Part shown: positions 1 to 11,095 of the stretch, piece by piece
How positions within the stretch are numbered: position 1 is the stretch's first letter
Layout of the letters: each line of letters begins with the position of its first letter
Assembly (NCBI GenBank): GCA_016748015.1
Contig: JAAOMT010000577.1
Coordinates: 154,834 to 218,833, forward strand
DNA: 64,000 nucleotides
Direction: 5' to 3'
DNA from: Geosiphon pyriformis
Taxonomy: Eukaryota > Glomeromycota > Glomeromycetes > Archaeosporales > Geosiphonaceae
The notes under the pieces: generated by a model
Databases searched by the model: none
What the model saw: the letters and a program-made list of their open reading frames with translations, nothing else
What the model was told of the DNA's origin: nothing
Position numbers and translations under genes: made by a program

Positions 1-376
1 AATTGCTTTTTATGTATATATGAATATGCATAATAAAACTGATAGAAAGTGAGATCCATTAAAATATTTCTTAAATCCAAAGAAATATGAAAAAATTTAT
101 AGCATCTCAAAGTAGGAAATTTGTTTTAATAAATAAAAGTTGATTCAATTTTTTAAAATTAAATTTCAAGCATTTAATTTCATATCTGAATATTAATAAT
201 AGTTCACAATTAAATAAAAAGGCATTTTTAACCACATTCTAAATATACTTTGTTATGAAGACTATAATTTCTATTTTAAAAATGATATTTAAAAATTAAA
301 AATAAAATTAAGTTTAGCTTATCAAATTAACCAATAGATTATTTATTTATAAAGTTTATCACTTATAAATTATAAA
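1..376. other. AT-rich 3' flank, no gene seen
   Basis: Low-complexity AT-rich sequence downstream of the minus-strand kinase gene. I see no open frame or RNA gene in it. It probably holds the 3' UTR and terminator of the kinase gene, but no specific signal stands out. Confidence 0.5.
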
Positions 377-455
377 CTAACCTTTTGTTTCTTCAATCAT
401 TTGCAAACTTAAAACATGACTTGTATAAAATGCTTCTGGGTGAATGCGCGTTGGC

Positions 456-486
<31 letters not shown>

Positions 487-1826
487 CCGAGTCGTTCTTT
501 AACATTTCTTTTACGTATTTCTCTGATTCTAAAAACTGTATTCTTTCAGGACTCTCAGTTTTAAACTCTCCTGTAAATAGAATATATATAGAATAAAGTT
601 CCTCCAACTTGTTGTCAACTTCCTTGGCAGTAGGACGATTCTCAGGATTAGTATCCCAACACTTTTCGATTATTTCGGCAATACAAGGTGGAATTAGGGG
701 AGAGGTAGTTTCAGGTCTTTGACCATTTAAAATATCCATTATAAGAAGGTGATCATGAGAACGACCATGAAAAGGAGGCTTCCCTGTTGCTAATTCCTAT
801 AATAACATGGCAAAGCTATAAATATCACCAGCTGTTGTAAACTTTTCTCCTTTTAAAACTTCTGGTGGAATGTATGGAATCACTCCATATATCTTTTTTT
901 CCTCTGTTGTTGTTGCTTCATTATTTACTGGTTGACTCAATCCAAGGTCTCCAATTTGTATCTGTTGTTGACTAAGTTGTAGAATGTTGCCTGAGTGTAG
1001 GTCACGATGAACCATACAAGAAGAATGAATTGAATCAAGCCCAGAAGCTATAGAATACGCGTTGAACAATTTTTCCAACCAACTCGTAGAATGAAAATAG
1101 CTTGTTAAATATTTTCGCATGTCTCCATGTTCGGCAAATTCCATCACAAATCCATACTCGAGTGTTTCAGAGTTTTTGCGTAATCCCATATATTGAAGAG
1201 ATATCACCCAAAAACGCATTTTTAATAAACATAGCTCTTTGAATGTTTAACTATCAAACACAGTGTAAAAATGTTAGATTAAATAATAAATAAATAATAG
1301 GTAAATATGAATTAAACACAAATAATAATAATAATAATAATAATAATAGTTTGTTTACCTCTTTAAACACTTCTGAACTGTTCGTTTTTATAACTTTTAT
1401 TGCTACTTTATCAATCTTCTTTCCAAACTCATCAGTTCTTTCTATTTTATATTCCATTTCACCATGATGTTTTATCCTCAAGTTATCAATTAATCCATCA
1501 ATTAGGGTTGCTTTATAAATTATACCGAACCCTCCTCTACCAATTTCGTTGATATTCGATAAACCCTCCCATGGAATCCATTCATAGGACTTTAATCTAC
1601 CATTATAATCATATTTATTTTTAGGTGGAAGATATATTAGATTCTTAATTATTTCATCAACTATTTTATTGCCGCTTGAAAAATCGCAGTAGAGTTTTTC
1701 AAAAAATATGAACTGGCATGCAACGTAGCAATTCTGTTTATTTTTAATGCTTCTCTGACACACTTCACACTCGTTGCAATCATGAGCATATGGACGAATT
1801 GTTCTTTTAATTTCTTTGTTTTCCAT
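377..1826 (-). pseudogene. Tyrosine-kinase-like protein with N-terminal Cys-rich module, in-frame stop
   Basis: Two exons, 1826-1359 and 1234-377, joined at GAG|GTAAAC and AAAGAG|CTA. Residues 1-50 hold Cys pairs (CNECEVC, then C33, C37, C47) of the kind seen upstream of kinase domains in AM fungal kinase expansions. The kinase domain shows the Gly loop GRGGFG (96-101), VAIKVIK with Lys144, the catalytic loop HRDLHSGN (232-239), DLG at 252-254 in place of DFG, and PPE at 279-281. HRDL with a Ser/Thr-type loop means real tyrosine specificity is uncertain. The frame is broken at 797-799 by TAG after SFAMLL. Related kinases have Trp here (TGG), and the frame then continues cleanly through ELATGKPPF to the true stop at 377. 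The intron carries an (ATT)n microsatellite (1321-1349), and a (GTT)n tract near 456-484 encodes poly-Thr near the C-terminus. The stop may be real decay, allelic or a sequencing error. If used, it removes the C-lobe and inactivates the kinase. Confidence 0.83.
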
Positions 1827-1839
1827 GGTGTGAATAAAG

Positions 1840-3777
1840 GATAAAAAGTTAATAGGTTATTATTCGAAGAGGGTTTCGCTATAAATCATACTAAATAGGT
1901 TTAAAACAAAGAGGCCAAACAAGTTTGTCCAAATAAGCAGTTAAACTTAACATCAAATCTAAATGGCAGAGCCCATCACTACCATACAGAGAATTCGTAG
2001 ATTTTAACAGTAAATGTGTATTAATAAAATAATAAAAATAAAAAGCAAATTTATAAGCATTAAAATGCTTTTTTAAAATAAAATTAGTGTAATAATATTT
2101 AATATATATACTAAAATAATATGTGTAAAAAATATTAGTTAAAACACAATAACTTTATAATAACTAAGATATAAATAAATACATACATGTAATTGTAAGT
2201 GAAAATCTTAATAAAACTTTAAATAAAAAAGCCAATATATCTTATATTGAAATATAAGCATAATTAACATAACAGCTGGAAAATTTGCAAAGAACAATTG
2301 AATTAATAAAATTTCTAAAAACATAATAAGAACAATTAATTATATTTTTGTTAAAAAATTTATAATTAAGCTAAAAATATTAAATATTAATAAGTTTTTT
2401 AATAATAATTACAAAATGTGTTTATATAATTCAAAATTAAAACATTAGTTAACATTGATATTCAGATTTTTTAAATGTATTATTATTTTCTTTTTTATTT
2501 AATTAAATATATTATTACTTTAAATTTCAATAATTATATATTGTTTTTAAATTTTTTATTATTATAATATAACTTTAAAATCCAAATAATTGTAATTAAA
2601 TACTGCAGGCTTATTTTTAATTTAAAATTGAAATATAATAATTAACAATTGCTTTTTGTTGTCTTTAAATAGTTTTTACCAGTAAAAATTTTTCGATATA
2701 ATAACTTATTTTTTGAAAATCAAAAATAATATGTTTAATTTTTAAATAGTCAAAATTAATTTTTTGTAAACAATTATAATAGTTTTTTATTCTGAATTTA
2801 ATAATCTAAAAATAAATTAATATATTTCAAATTAATAATTAAGCAATTTTAAAATTATTAATTTTTAGTAAATAAAAATAAATTTTTTTGTTAATTATAA
2901 TTTGGTTAAAAAGATTTGTTTTAATAAATTGTATTTATTATAAAATACATTTTTTTTGTTAAAATAAATATAATTTAGTAAACTATTTATTATTTTAGTA
3001 AATATTTTTACAAATTCTAATATAAATAAATTAAACTTTATTTAAATTTTAACTTATATTGTTTAAAATTTGTTAAATTACTTAAATATTAGTAAACTAC
3101 TTAAAAATTTTATTATTACATATTTTAAAATTCTGTATAATCTAATTATAAGATTTTATTATATTTTTAATTAATACAAATTGTTTATATTAAATTAATA
3201 TAAAAATTGAAATATTATATTATTAATAATTAAAATATTGTTTAAGATATAATATAAAAATTTTTTATAAAAATTAATAACTTGTTTTTTCATATATTTA
3301 TAATTATATTTAAAGAAAAAATAATAAAAAATATTATCTTTTTTTATTTTTACTTATTTAATATATAACAAGTTTTTTTAAAAGTAAAAACAATTAAACA
3401 TTATTTTTTTAAAGTATATTTCTTAAATAATATAAATATAAATCAGTTTTTAACTGTTTAAAAACATTTTTTTTTAGTTTTAAATATGAATTTTTTATAT
3501 AAAGTTTTTTTAAATTAGTTTTAATATAATAATTACTAATATAAAAAAAACTTTTATTATTATTATTTAAATAACCAAAAAAAACAAAAATAAAATATTA
3601 ATTTTTTTTGTTTTTTAATAGTTTTAATAATTTTATTATAACTATACTAATTATAATATTTAATTTTAATTGGTTTTACTAATTATAAAAACAAAACAAG
3701 TTATATTTTAATATATAATTATAATTAATTAATCTTTTAAATTATTTAATTTTAAAAATTTTTTTTTTATTAAAGAT
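1840..3777. other. AT-rich intergenic desert
   Basis: About 1.9 kb of almost pure A/T with short homopolymers. No frame of convincing composition is visible on either strand. The 5' end (about 1840-2000) has more GC and probably holds the kinase promoter and 5' UTR. The rest resembles the decayed LINE sequence elsewhere in the window, but I cannot assign it to a particular element part. Confidence 0.5.
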
Positions 3778-3894
3778 TTAATAAATAAAGTCCAACTGCT
3801 ATCTAGTACAGAGAACCAAACTAAGTGGATTAAACTAAATACAATTCACACATTTTTTACATGTAGCCAGCCACTTGGACTGGTCAAAGCAACA

Positions 3895-4566
3895 CTATGT
3901 GTCTATCTTAATACACAAATCACCATCCAAACCAGAAAAAAAATGGCACAACTTACACTTACTAAAACTAACAGCAAATGACTCTATTACACTGAGCATA
4001 TAAACCACCCTATCTGACAATAAAGACCCCATACAACAAGACAAGTCCAATATCACATTATTATCATTAACCAAACTGGTTTTCTTTATATCTACTCTAT
4101 GTTTAGATTTAACAAGCCATACTCTAGTGCAATACAACTCTACCACATACCTAACAAAACCCATCAAAGCTAAAACAGCCTTTTTTCTACTCTCAAAAAC
4201 CAGAGTGGTCTTAATGAGCCAACTTTTTAACACAAAACTCTTACAAATTACAGCATATAAACTCATATCCAAAGAACACAATAAAAGTGAATGTAGAACA
4301 ATTGAGCCAGGTGAGTGAAAAGAACTAGTTAAAAATGTCTACTTATTAGCAGCTTCTACCAAGATCTTCTCTTGGAAAACAGTGTTTTCAGAACAAGTAA
4401 AAACATAATTAGGCAACTCTACCTCACTGCACAGCAAGCACAAAACTCCAAGATAATTCTTGTTATACAATCTCTTTTTGACTGCCACTAACAGCTGTCT
4501 ATGCACCACTTTCATTAAATATGTGCACAGATTAGCCAACTTCCTACTAATAAATCCAAAAAGCAT
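3895..4566 (-). pseudogene. LINE copy A C-terminal Cys/His region
   Basis: 4566-4339 contains VLCLLCSEVELPNYVFTC, a CCHC-type knuckle at the end of ORF2 in which the expected His is Tyr (CAT to TAT). 4281-3895 is the last coding stretch before the 3' tail. Such knuckles are thought to help ORF2 protein bind target DNA or element RNA. The lost His fits the C-to-T decay seen elsewhere in this copy. Confidence 0.65.
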
Positions 4567-4977
4567 GCATAAATCAGGATGTCAAACATTAACAGTTACT
4601 ACCCAGTCTACTTCCTTAAGCATAACACTCGGAATTACATCATAACCAGGACCAGCCTCTCAATGAGCATGGCAAATTAAATAGTATATATTACAGACAA
4701 AATGTCAAACATTACCAAACACAACAGTGCCTTCAGCAACCAGAAACTGCTCTTGAATCCCAACTGGCAAAGTGAAAGAAGAGGCAATGGCCTTATTGAC
4801 TAATTCATTAGTCTTAACATTGCCTAGAACCCCTGAATGTTCTTTAACCTTTATTCACTTAACTAAGATATCCTTTTTTTTGATGAGATTGGCAACATGC
4901 AATTGCTTAATCCAACACTGATTATGAAAATCAGGCATAGATAAAGAAGCCTCAGACACACAAGCATTAATTGTGGA

Positions 4978-5328
4978 TTAACTGTCTGAATACAGAGCCA
5001 CATCACATGAAGCTAGAACACACTTTAAAGCCAAAACAATGGCCTGTAATTCAGCTAAAGTAGAAGACAGTAAACCAAACACTCTGACCCCAATGCTCAC
5101 ATTAGCTACTGGAAAGTAAGCTGCAGCTCCACAAGTTACTTTAGCAGAACCAGCACCCTTTAAAGACCCATCTGTGTAGACTTCAACATAATCTAACCAG
5201 ACATCCAACAAACTATTATGCATATCTGAGAAATTATTAAAATCCAAAACATCTAACACAGACAGACCAGAACTAATAGCAGACCCAAGTGCCAGAATAA
5301 TAACATTGTTCATAAACTCAAACACCAA
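4978..5328 (-). pseudogene. LINE copy A RNase H domain, truncated by stop
   Basis: Shows the RNase H motif VYTDGSLKGAGS (first Asp), CGAAAYFP, then SSTLAELQAIVLALKCV (catalytic Glu) and VALYSDS (third Asp). The frame then stops at TAA where related copies have Gln (SDSQ), a CAA to TAA change. RNase H would remove RNA from the RNA-DNA hybrid during retrotransposition. Confidence 0.85.
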
Positions 5329-6594
5329 TATAAACCAGTGAAGAACAGGGTCTTTGAAATCCAGTCTCTTCCACTGCTGAAATGTTTTTCAATCCATCAC
5401 CACACCTTTTTTGTCCAAAAGTTTGTTACCAAATGCAACATCAAAATGCTTCAAAGAAAGAACAGAGTCATAATACATTGAATTCCCCAAAATATTGAAT
5501 ATTAGAAACCTACAAGACTCACAAAAAGCATTGGGCAGATTGTTCATTAAAGACAACTCATTCTCCAAAAAAATTTTTACAATTCCAGCCAAAAAATTGT
5601 TTACAAAACTGACATGCAACTTGACAGGATACTGCAAAAAGTTTAGAGAAGACCACCCCAGAACTTGTAAATCCAAGAATCTATGCTCGAAAAAACGTCC
5701 AAGAATACCATGTTTATTGGAAAAGAAGATCAGAAAAGCTAGCTTCCCTTCAGACTGGATTTGTTCAAAAGACTTCAAACCATATAAAAATGGATGATGT
5801 AAGATCTCATTGGGGAAGTCACATAACAAAACAGCCTTGGCTTTGAGACCCTTCCAAATCATAACATCCCATTTACGATAAACACCTAATGAAACAAAAC
5901 TAAACTGTATCTGATAGCCAACAATGAGTTACAAGACAGCTAAAACCAAATAAGAAAATTGTTTATCCATAATAGCTTTTCTCAACACTACATTAGAAAA
6001 GAACTTGACATCCCTATAAGCCTGAGCCAAACTGGGCTTAGAAAGACTCTTTATAAACAGAAATATGCCCAAGTACTTATAAGATTCACCCTTCTTAGCA
6101 ATTGAGATTGGCAGACCATTAATCAAAAGTGAGACATCCTTGACATCTCAATTGATAAGAATAACCACTGTTTTATCATTATTAATTGAGATATTATTGA
6201 TAATAAAGAACTTACTGGCAATGTTTAAAATGTACTGTGTCGATGCTTGACTACTCCCAACCCAAATTGTGTCATCAACAAATACATCAGCAGCCAAAAA
6301 AGAAGTCCTTCCTCCAATAGTCTCAACTCTGCCAGTCCTAGCTAAAAACCAGGTATTAATACAATAACTACACAAATGTTCATGTCTTTTGACTTCACAC
6401 AAAAGTAGATCATAAAAAATTCTCCAAAGAAGTAGGGAAAAAACCTTGCCTTGATCCAAACTATCATGCACTTTATAACCATTTGAAAGACCAAAATTCA
6501 TCATCATCTTATTAATTTGATCTTTATGAATGCCACCAAAGAAGCTGATAAACTGACTACACATTTTAATTTGGTGCAAACTGGCTTGTAAATG

Positions 6595-7197
6595 ATGCCA
6601 GTCCACTGAGTCATAAGCTTTGCACATGTCTTGCAACACCAGTCAAAGTTATCTATTCTTTTCCAAAGCATCCTCCACCACTGATCCAACAGCAAAAATT
6701 GAGTTGAAGTGTCTTTCAACACTGAAAAGTTATTACCATGAAGAACATTAAATTTACTACAAGCTGATGAAATTCGGTTAGACAAGATCTTAGACAGAAT
6801 TTTCTGAGCTGTTTTAATCAAAGCAATAGGTTTAGTATTTATTAACACACCATTCTATTTATAAAACTTGGGAATTATTAATACTCACACTCTTTTCTAA
6901 GATGCAGAAATCACACCCATTATTAAACACAAATTTAACAGCTTCAAGAAAAAAGCCAAAACCTTCAAACCACAATGTTTTCAAAGCTTATTAAGTATTC
7001 TTGATAACCTGGCAGTCTTTTCATTCAGCAGATTGCCAACAACTAAGGATAATTTCTCCATATCAATCTTCTTCATCACACCAGTAAAAGCATTATTGTC
7101 AACATAGTCCAAAAGCATATATTGGTGAAACCAAAGATTGGGCATCTGCAAGAGCATTGACCACTTTTTCATCCACTCTTTCATAATTTTATTAATC
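6595..7197. repeat. 603-bp segment duplicated across the gap (left copy)
   Basis: As far as I can compare by eye, identical to 7218-7820, at an offset of 623 bp. It runs exactly up to the first N. This is the pattern expected if the left contig end and right contig start overlap. Confidence 0.9.
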
Positions 7198-7217
7198 NNN
7201 NNNNNNNNNNNNNNNNN
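7198..7217. other. Assembly gap (20 N)
   Basis: Exactly 20 unknown bases. The flanks carry the same 603-bp sequence (6595-7197 and 7218-7820), so the gap most likely has no real content and marks an unmerged overlap. Confidence 0.97.
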
Positions 7218-7820
7218 ATGCCAGTCCACTGAGTCATAAGCTTTGCACATGTCTTGCAACACCAGTCAAAGTTATCTATTCTTTTCCAAAGCATCCTCCA
7301 CCACTGATCCAACAGCAAAAATTGAGTTGAAGTGTCTTTCAACACTGAAAAGTTATTACCATGAAGAACATTAAATTTACTACAAGCTGATGAAATTCGG
7401 TTAGACAAGATCTTAGACAGAATTTTCTGAGCTGTTTTAATCAAAGCAATAGGTTTAGTATTTATTAACACACCATTCTATTTATAAAACTTGGGAATTA
7501 TTAATACTCACACTCTTTTCTAAGATGCAGAAATCACACCCATTATTAAACACAAATTTAACAGCTTCAAGAAAAAAGCCAAAACCTTCAAACCACAATG
7601 TTTTCAAAGCTTATTAAGTATTCTTGATAACCTGGCAGTCTTTTCATTCAGCAGATTGCCAACAACTAAGGATAATTTCTCCATATCAATCTTCTTCATC
7701 ACACCAGTAAAAGCATTATTGTCAACATAGTCCAAAAGCATATATTGGTGAAACCAAAGATTGGGCATCTGCAAGAGCATTGACCACTTTTTCATCCACT
7801 CTTTCATAATTTTATTAATC
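7218..7820. repeat. 603-bp segment duplicated across the gap (right copy)
   Basis: Matches 6595-7197 base for base by eye and starts directly after the Ns. Removing one copy plus the gap joins the linker (7821 onward) to the RT blocks without interruption. Confidence 0.9.
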
Positions 7821-8677
7821 TTAAGTTTAACCTTACCAGACTTAAATACTAACTTATTATTCATCACTAAGTAATCTAAAATAACCTTGCAAAATGGACA
7901 CTCCAAAACACTCTTTATTATTCTTCCTTTATCAGAACAGAAATTTTCTATATAACAGTCAATAGTCTTTTTAATAACAGTATTTTCAGATGCTTTTAAC
8001 TTATAATATTTAAACTTCCAGTATTCTTTCTTTACAATTGACAAATGCTTTAATAACTCTAATAGACCAATGCCACTTAGAACCAATCCAGAAAACTTAG
8101 AAGCCTCTTTAATATCAACAATCAACCAAATTTTGACAAGCTTGTCAGATTCCAAAAGATCCCCAGAACTAAAAGTCTTTACAATTCTTGAGACAAGCCA
8201 CTCAAGTTTGAAAAATTTTGAAGACTGTCTGTTTTTTGAGCAATCATATTCATTAAATTAATGTCTAGAAAACACCACATCAGCAGCATGCACTAAGGTT
8301 TTACTCAACACCTTCCACATTGCATTCAGGTTACTGTTGTCTTTTACTTCTTGAAACTTATTTGAATACATCAGCAATCCAGCCAAAGAAAGCTCCTTAA
8401 AGTGCATCTATTGCACTTTATTGGCATTTCCCAACTTAAATTTCCACTGGTTTTTATTGGCTTGTTTGCAAGCACTATTAAGACAAGTGTTTAGAAGTCC
8501 ATCCAAACCAACCGAAACCGAAATTGATTTATGATTTGTATTAAAAAATTCTGATACATCATCAACAAAATGCGATGCCACTGCAGATGCCAGATTATTA
8601 CTTACAAAAATGAAGTCAATAACTTTTAAAGTGCCCTTAGAATTGTCTCAAGTAAGAGTTTTGACTAAAGAATGTTT

Positions 8678-9194
8678 TTAAAATGAGTTAACCAACTCTA
8701 TGTCCAAACAAAACTTGTAACTGGTACTTTTTTTAGATCTATTCTTATTAAAGTCCTCACCCAAAACAACAAAACTGCTAGAATTAACTGCCTTGGCTAT
8801 AAGAGAGTTGATCTTTAAGACCAGCCCAAATCTAATCTCAGCAGATACACCAGCATATAAATCCACAAATGTAACTGAAAGTTTGCTTTTAAAGAAAAGC
8901 CAAACCAAAATAAGACAACCAGGAACTTCTTCTACTTTAGAAACATGACAAGCTAAAGAATTGTTCATAATAACTGTCATCCCAGCTCTAAGAAAACCTT
9001 TATCCAAACCAGATAAGAAAATCCGAATTCTCTCAAACTTATTTATGATCCAAGGCCTAGTGTTAAGTTTTAACTTTGTTTCCATAATAAACAAAATTAT
9101 ATTCTCAGATTTTTTATGTCAATGTATAACATCTTCTTGTTTAGCAGGGATATTGATATCTCGAACATTACACATAGCAACCTTCTAAACAAAA
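8678..9194 (-). pseudogene. LINE copy A ORF2 N-terminus: apurinic-type endonuclease
   Basis: The readable part is 9094-8678. It shows the first endonuclease motif as METK (catalytic Glu) and the later motif VVLGEDFN, corresponding to the GDFN box of endonuclease/exonuclease/phosphatase domains. Just upstream, the frame MCNVRDINIPAKQ (from about 9174) ends in a TGA where Trp is expected. In active elements this domain nicks the target DNA to prime reverse transcription. The extra Glu in GEDFN and the stops argue against activity. Confidence 0.8.
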
Positions 9195-9198
9195 TCAC

Positions 9199-11090
9199 TC
9201 ATTGAAATAAAAAAAATTTCTGGAAACCTGAGCTGGCACACAACAGATCTAACTTCCCCAAAACAGAACCAACAGAAGCCTTAAGAACCACCAATTTTGA
9301 CTTAAGACTGCCAACCTTGGAAGTTAACACTCTCGTGCTACTTGAACTAAGAACTAAGACATCATCAGTAGCAGGAGAAGAAGGTGCAGAATAAGCATCA
9401 GGAATATTCAAAACCATATCCAAATCCACACTAGAATCTACAACTGCAGACAGAACTGGAATAAGAGATTGAAAAACAGAAGTTAAGGGGCTCTGTTCAG
9501 AAATGGGTGCCAAAAGCACTAATACAATACCATTCAACTATTTTACAATGTTCGACACCTAATCAGATAAAAGCTCAAGAGAACACATCAACATTAACAA
9601 ATGTGCATCTAAAGAAGAGTTCAATAAAGTAATAGAGAGACATTTGCCATCAGAATCCATACTAACAATAGGAAAAAAACCAGAGCCTGCTTCGGCAGAG
9701 TGATTATGAGAGGTGGATACAGCCAGAACTACTTGAGCCCAAGACCTGCCACCAAAAGCAGCCAGACGAGAGATGAGAACATTTTTCTTGACATACAATT
9801 TAGCTAAATGAAAATGAATAACCTCTGAAGTGTCTTTTTTAAATAGTTTGACTGGTCTAAGAAAAGATGTAATTGTGGCATCACACTTTAAAACAGAATA
9901 ACCAAATTTTCTACAATGTTCATACTAAACCAGATCTATTCTTGCCCAAGAAAGTTTGACACCACTAAATATTGGCTCAATGTAATAAGCAGACTCCAGA
10001 TCTTCCTCAGATTCAAAGCCAATCACAGCACAATAGATTCTATTGCCAGTATTAACAGAACAATTAATCATACATGTTTTTCCACCAGTCTTATCCAAGA
10101 GAGTACCAAGATCATGTGCCATTGTTCTCACTGGTAAAGTAAACAAAAGTGCTCTAAACCAATTTTTAGAAGCCTATGTCTTGTAATCTCTCACAGCCAT
10201 AGCCACATTCACAGAATTTTTCCCAATGAGGAAGGACCATCTAGATGCCAGTTGCTCAGCCTGATCTGAACTAGCAAATTCTACTATGGTCTTTTGCCAC
10301 ATGTCAATTAATTAAACTCTGATCGACTTAATATCACCAAATTCAGATACTGCAGTAATGATTATTTCCTTAGGCGTATCCATGGGAATTTCCTTTATGA
10401 TCACAGCCCAATCTGAATGGATACTTTGTTTTTTGAGATTGGTATTTACAGAGATACCTTTTTCTCTGGCCAATGAAGTGGCCATATTCATGCTTTTTTC
10501 TGAAGTGAAGGTAGATCTAATGATCTTCTCAAATTTTGAGGGAGTAGTGGCCCTCCCAAAACCATTGATAGTTGAAAATTTTTTTCTAACAAGCTGAGTT
10601 TTTGCTGTGACTAATTTGTTTTCTACTGCAGAAATATCAATATCCAAAGCAAATGATTTTTTGACTGACACTTCTATTGGAGTTTTGATGATCTTTGGAT
10701 CAATTCACTTTTTTTCCAAAGAGATAGACAAGTGAAAAGGAAGCACAATTTCATCATCATCCATAGTAAAATCAGGAGAGCCAAATACTGCACCAATATT
10801 AATACATTTTGCCTTGAGAGTGGTTGCAGCCAAATCCAGGAGAGACCTATCATGTATACCAGCCATGCTTACATTCTCATCATCACCAGACAGACTATTC
10901 ACATCAGAATACACACTATTATCAGGCCCAGAATTACTCAAGGAGATATCTTTCTCATCACTAAAGTGTTTAATATTCCCAAGAACTACTTTTTTTTTTA
11001 AGTGAAAGAACCACCAGTAGAACCATGAAAAGCTTCTTTGAGTGTCTTCTTTTTTGACATATTACCACCTGAAGCAGTCTTTAAATCCAT
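9199..11090 (-). pseudogene. LINE copy A ORF1 (RNA-binding protein), broken
   Basis: Starts at ATG 11088-11090 (MDLKTASGGNMSKKKTL) and continues through pieces at 10941-10705, 10671-10312, 10146-9925, 9798-9559 and 9537-9199. The segment around 10440-10312 (VIIKEIPMDTPKEIII, then EFGDIKSIRV) looks like the start of an RRM. A CCHC knuckle lies near 9930-9880, but its first Cys is now Tyr and a TAG stop precedes it. The C-terminal part is Ser/Val-rich and was probably coiled-coil. In known LINEs ORF1 binds the element RNA and acts as a chaperone. At least four stops or frame breaks make this copy non-functional. Confidence 0.8.
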
Positions 11091-11095
11091 AACAA

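Larger units (their letters stand above)
5929..8155 (-). pseudogene. LINE copy A reverse transcriptase, broken and split by assembly gap
   Basis: Recognisable RT blocks are NTKPIALIKTAQKILSKIL with NRISS (around 6848-6760, repeated at 7471-7380), DMCKAYDSVDW (around 6630), GYKVHDSLDQGKVFS (around 6470) and the catalytic box FVDDT (around 6280), which corresponds to the Y/FxDD motif of RTs. The region 8155-7604 encodes the linker between endonuclease and RT. The 20-N gap and duplicated 603 bp fall inside the RT, so the arrangement of pieces as given is not biological. In active elements this enzyme copies the LINE RNA into DNA at the nick. Confidence 0.85.
3778..11095 (-). mobile_element. Near full-length, inactivated LINE retrotransposon (copy A)
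   Basis: Minus-strand non-LTR retrotransposon with the order ORF1 (11090-9199), endonuclease, reverse transcriptase, RNase H and C-terminal Cys/His region, ending in a 3' tail at about 3778-3900. The ORF1 type (RRM-like segment, zinc knuckle, Ser/Pro-rich end) matches the LINE family I know from AM fungal genomes. Every ORF is broken, mostly by changes that look like G-to-A or C-to-T (Trp to stop, Gln to stop). A T-run at 3761-3771 lies just beyond the 3' end, as expected for a minus-strand poly-A tail. The true length is probably 623 bp shorter than shown, because the copy spans an unmerged contig overlap (6595-7820). I did not identify a target-site duplication. Confidence 0.9.

Noticed and set aside
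6595-7820. Real tandem duplication of 603 bp in the LINE
   Set aside because: The copies are identical and meet exactly at a 20-N gap, so an assembly overlap is far more likely.
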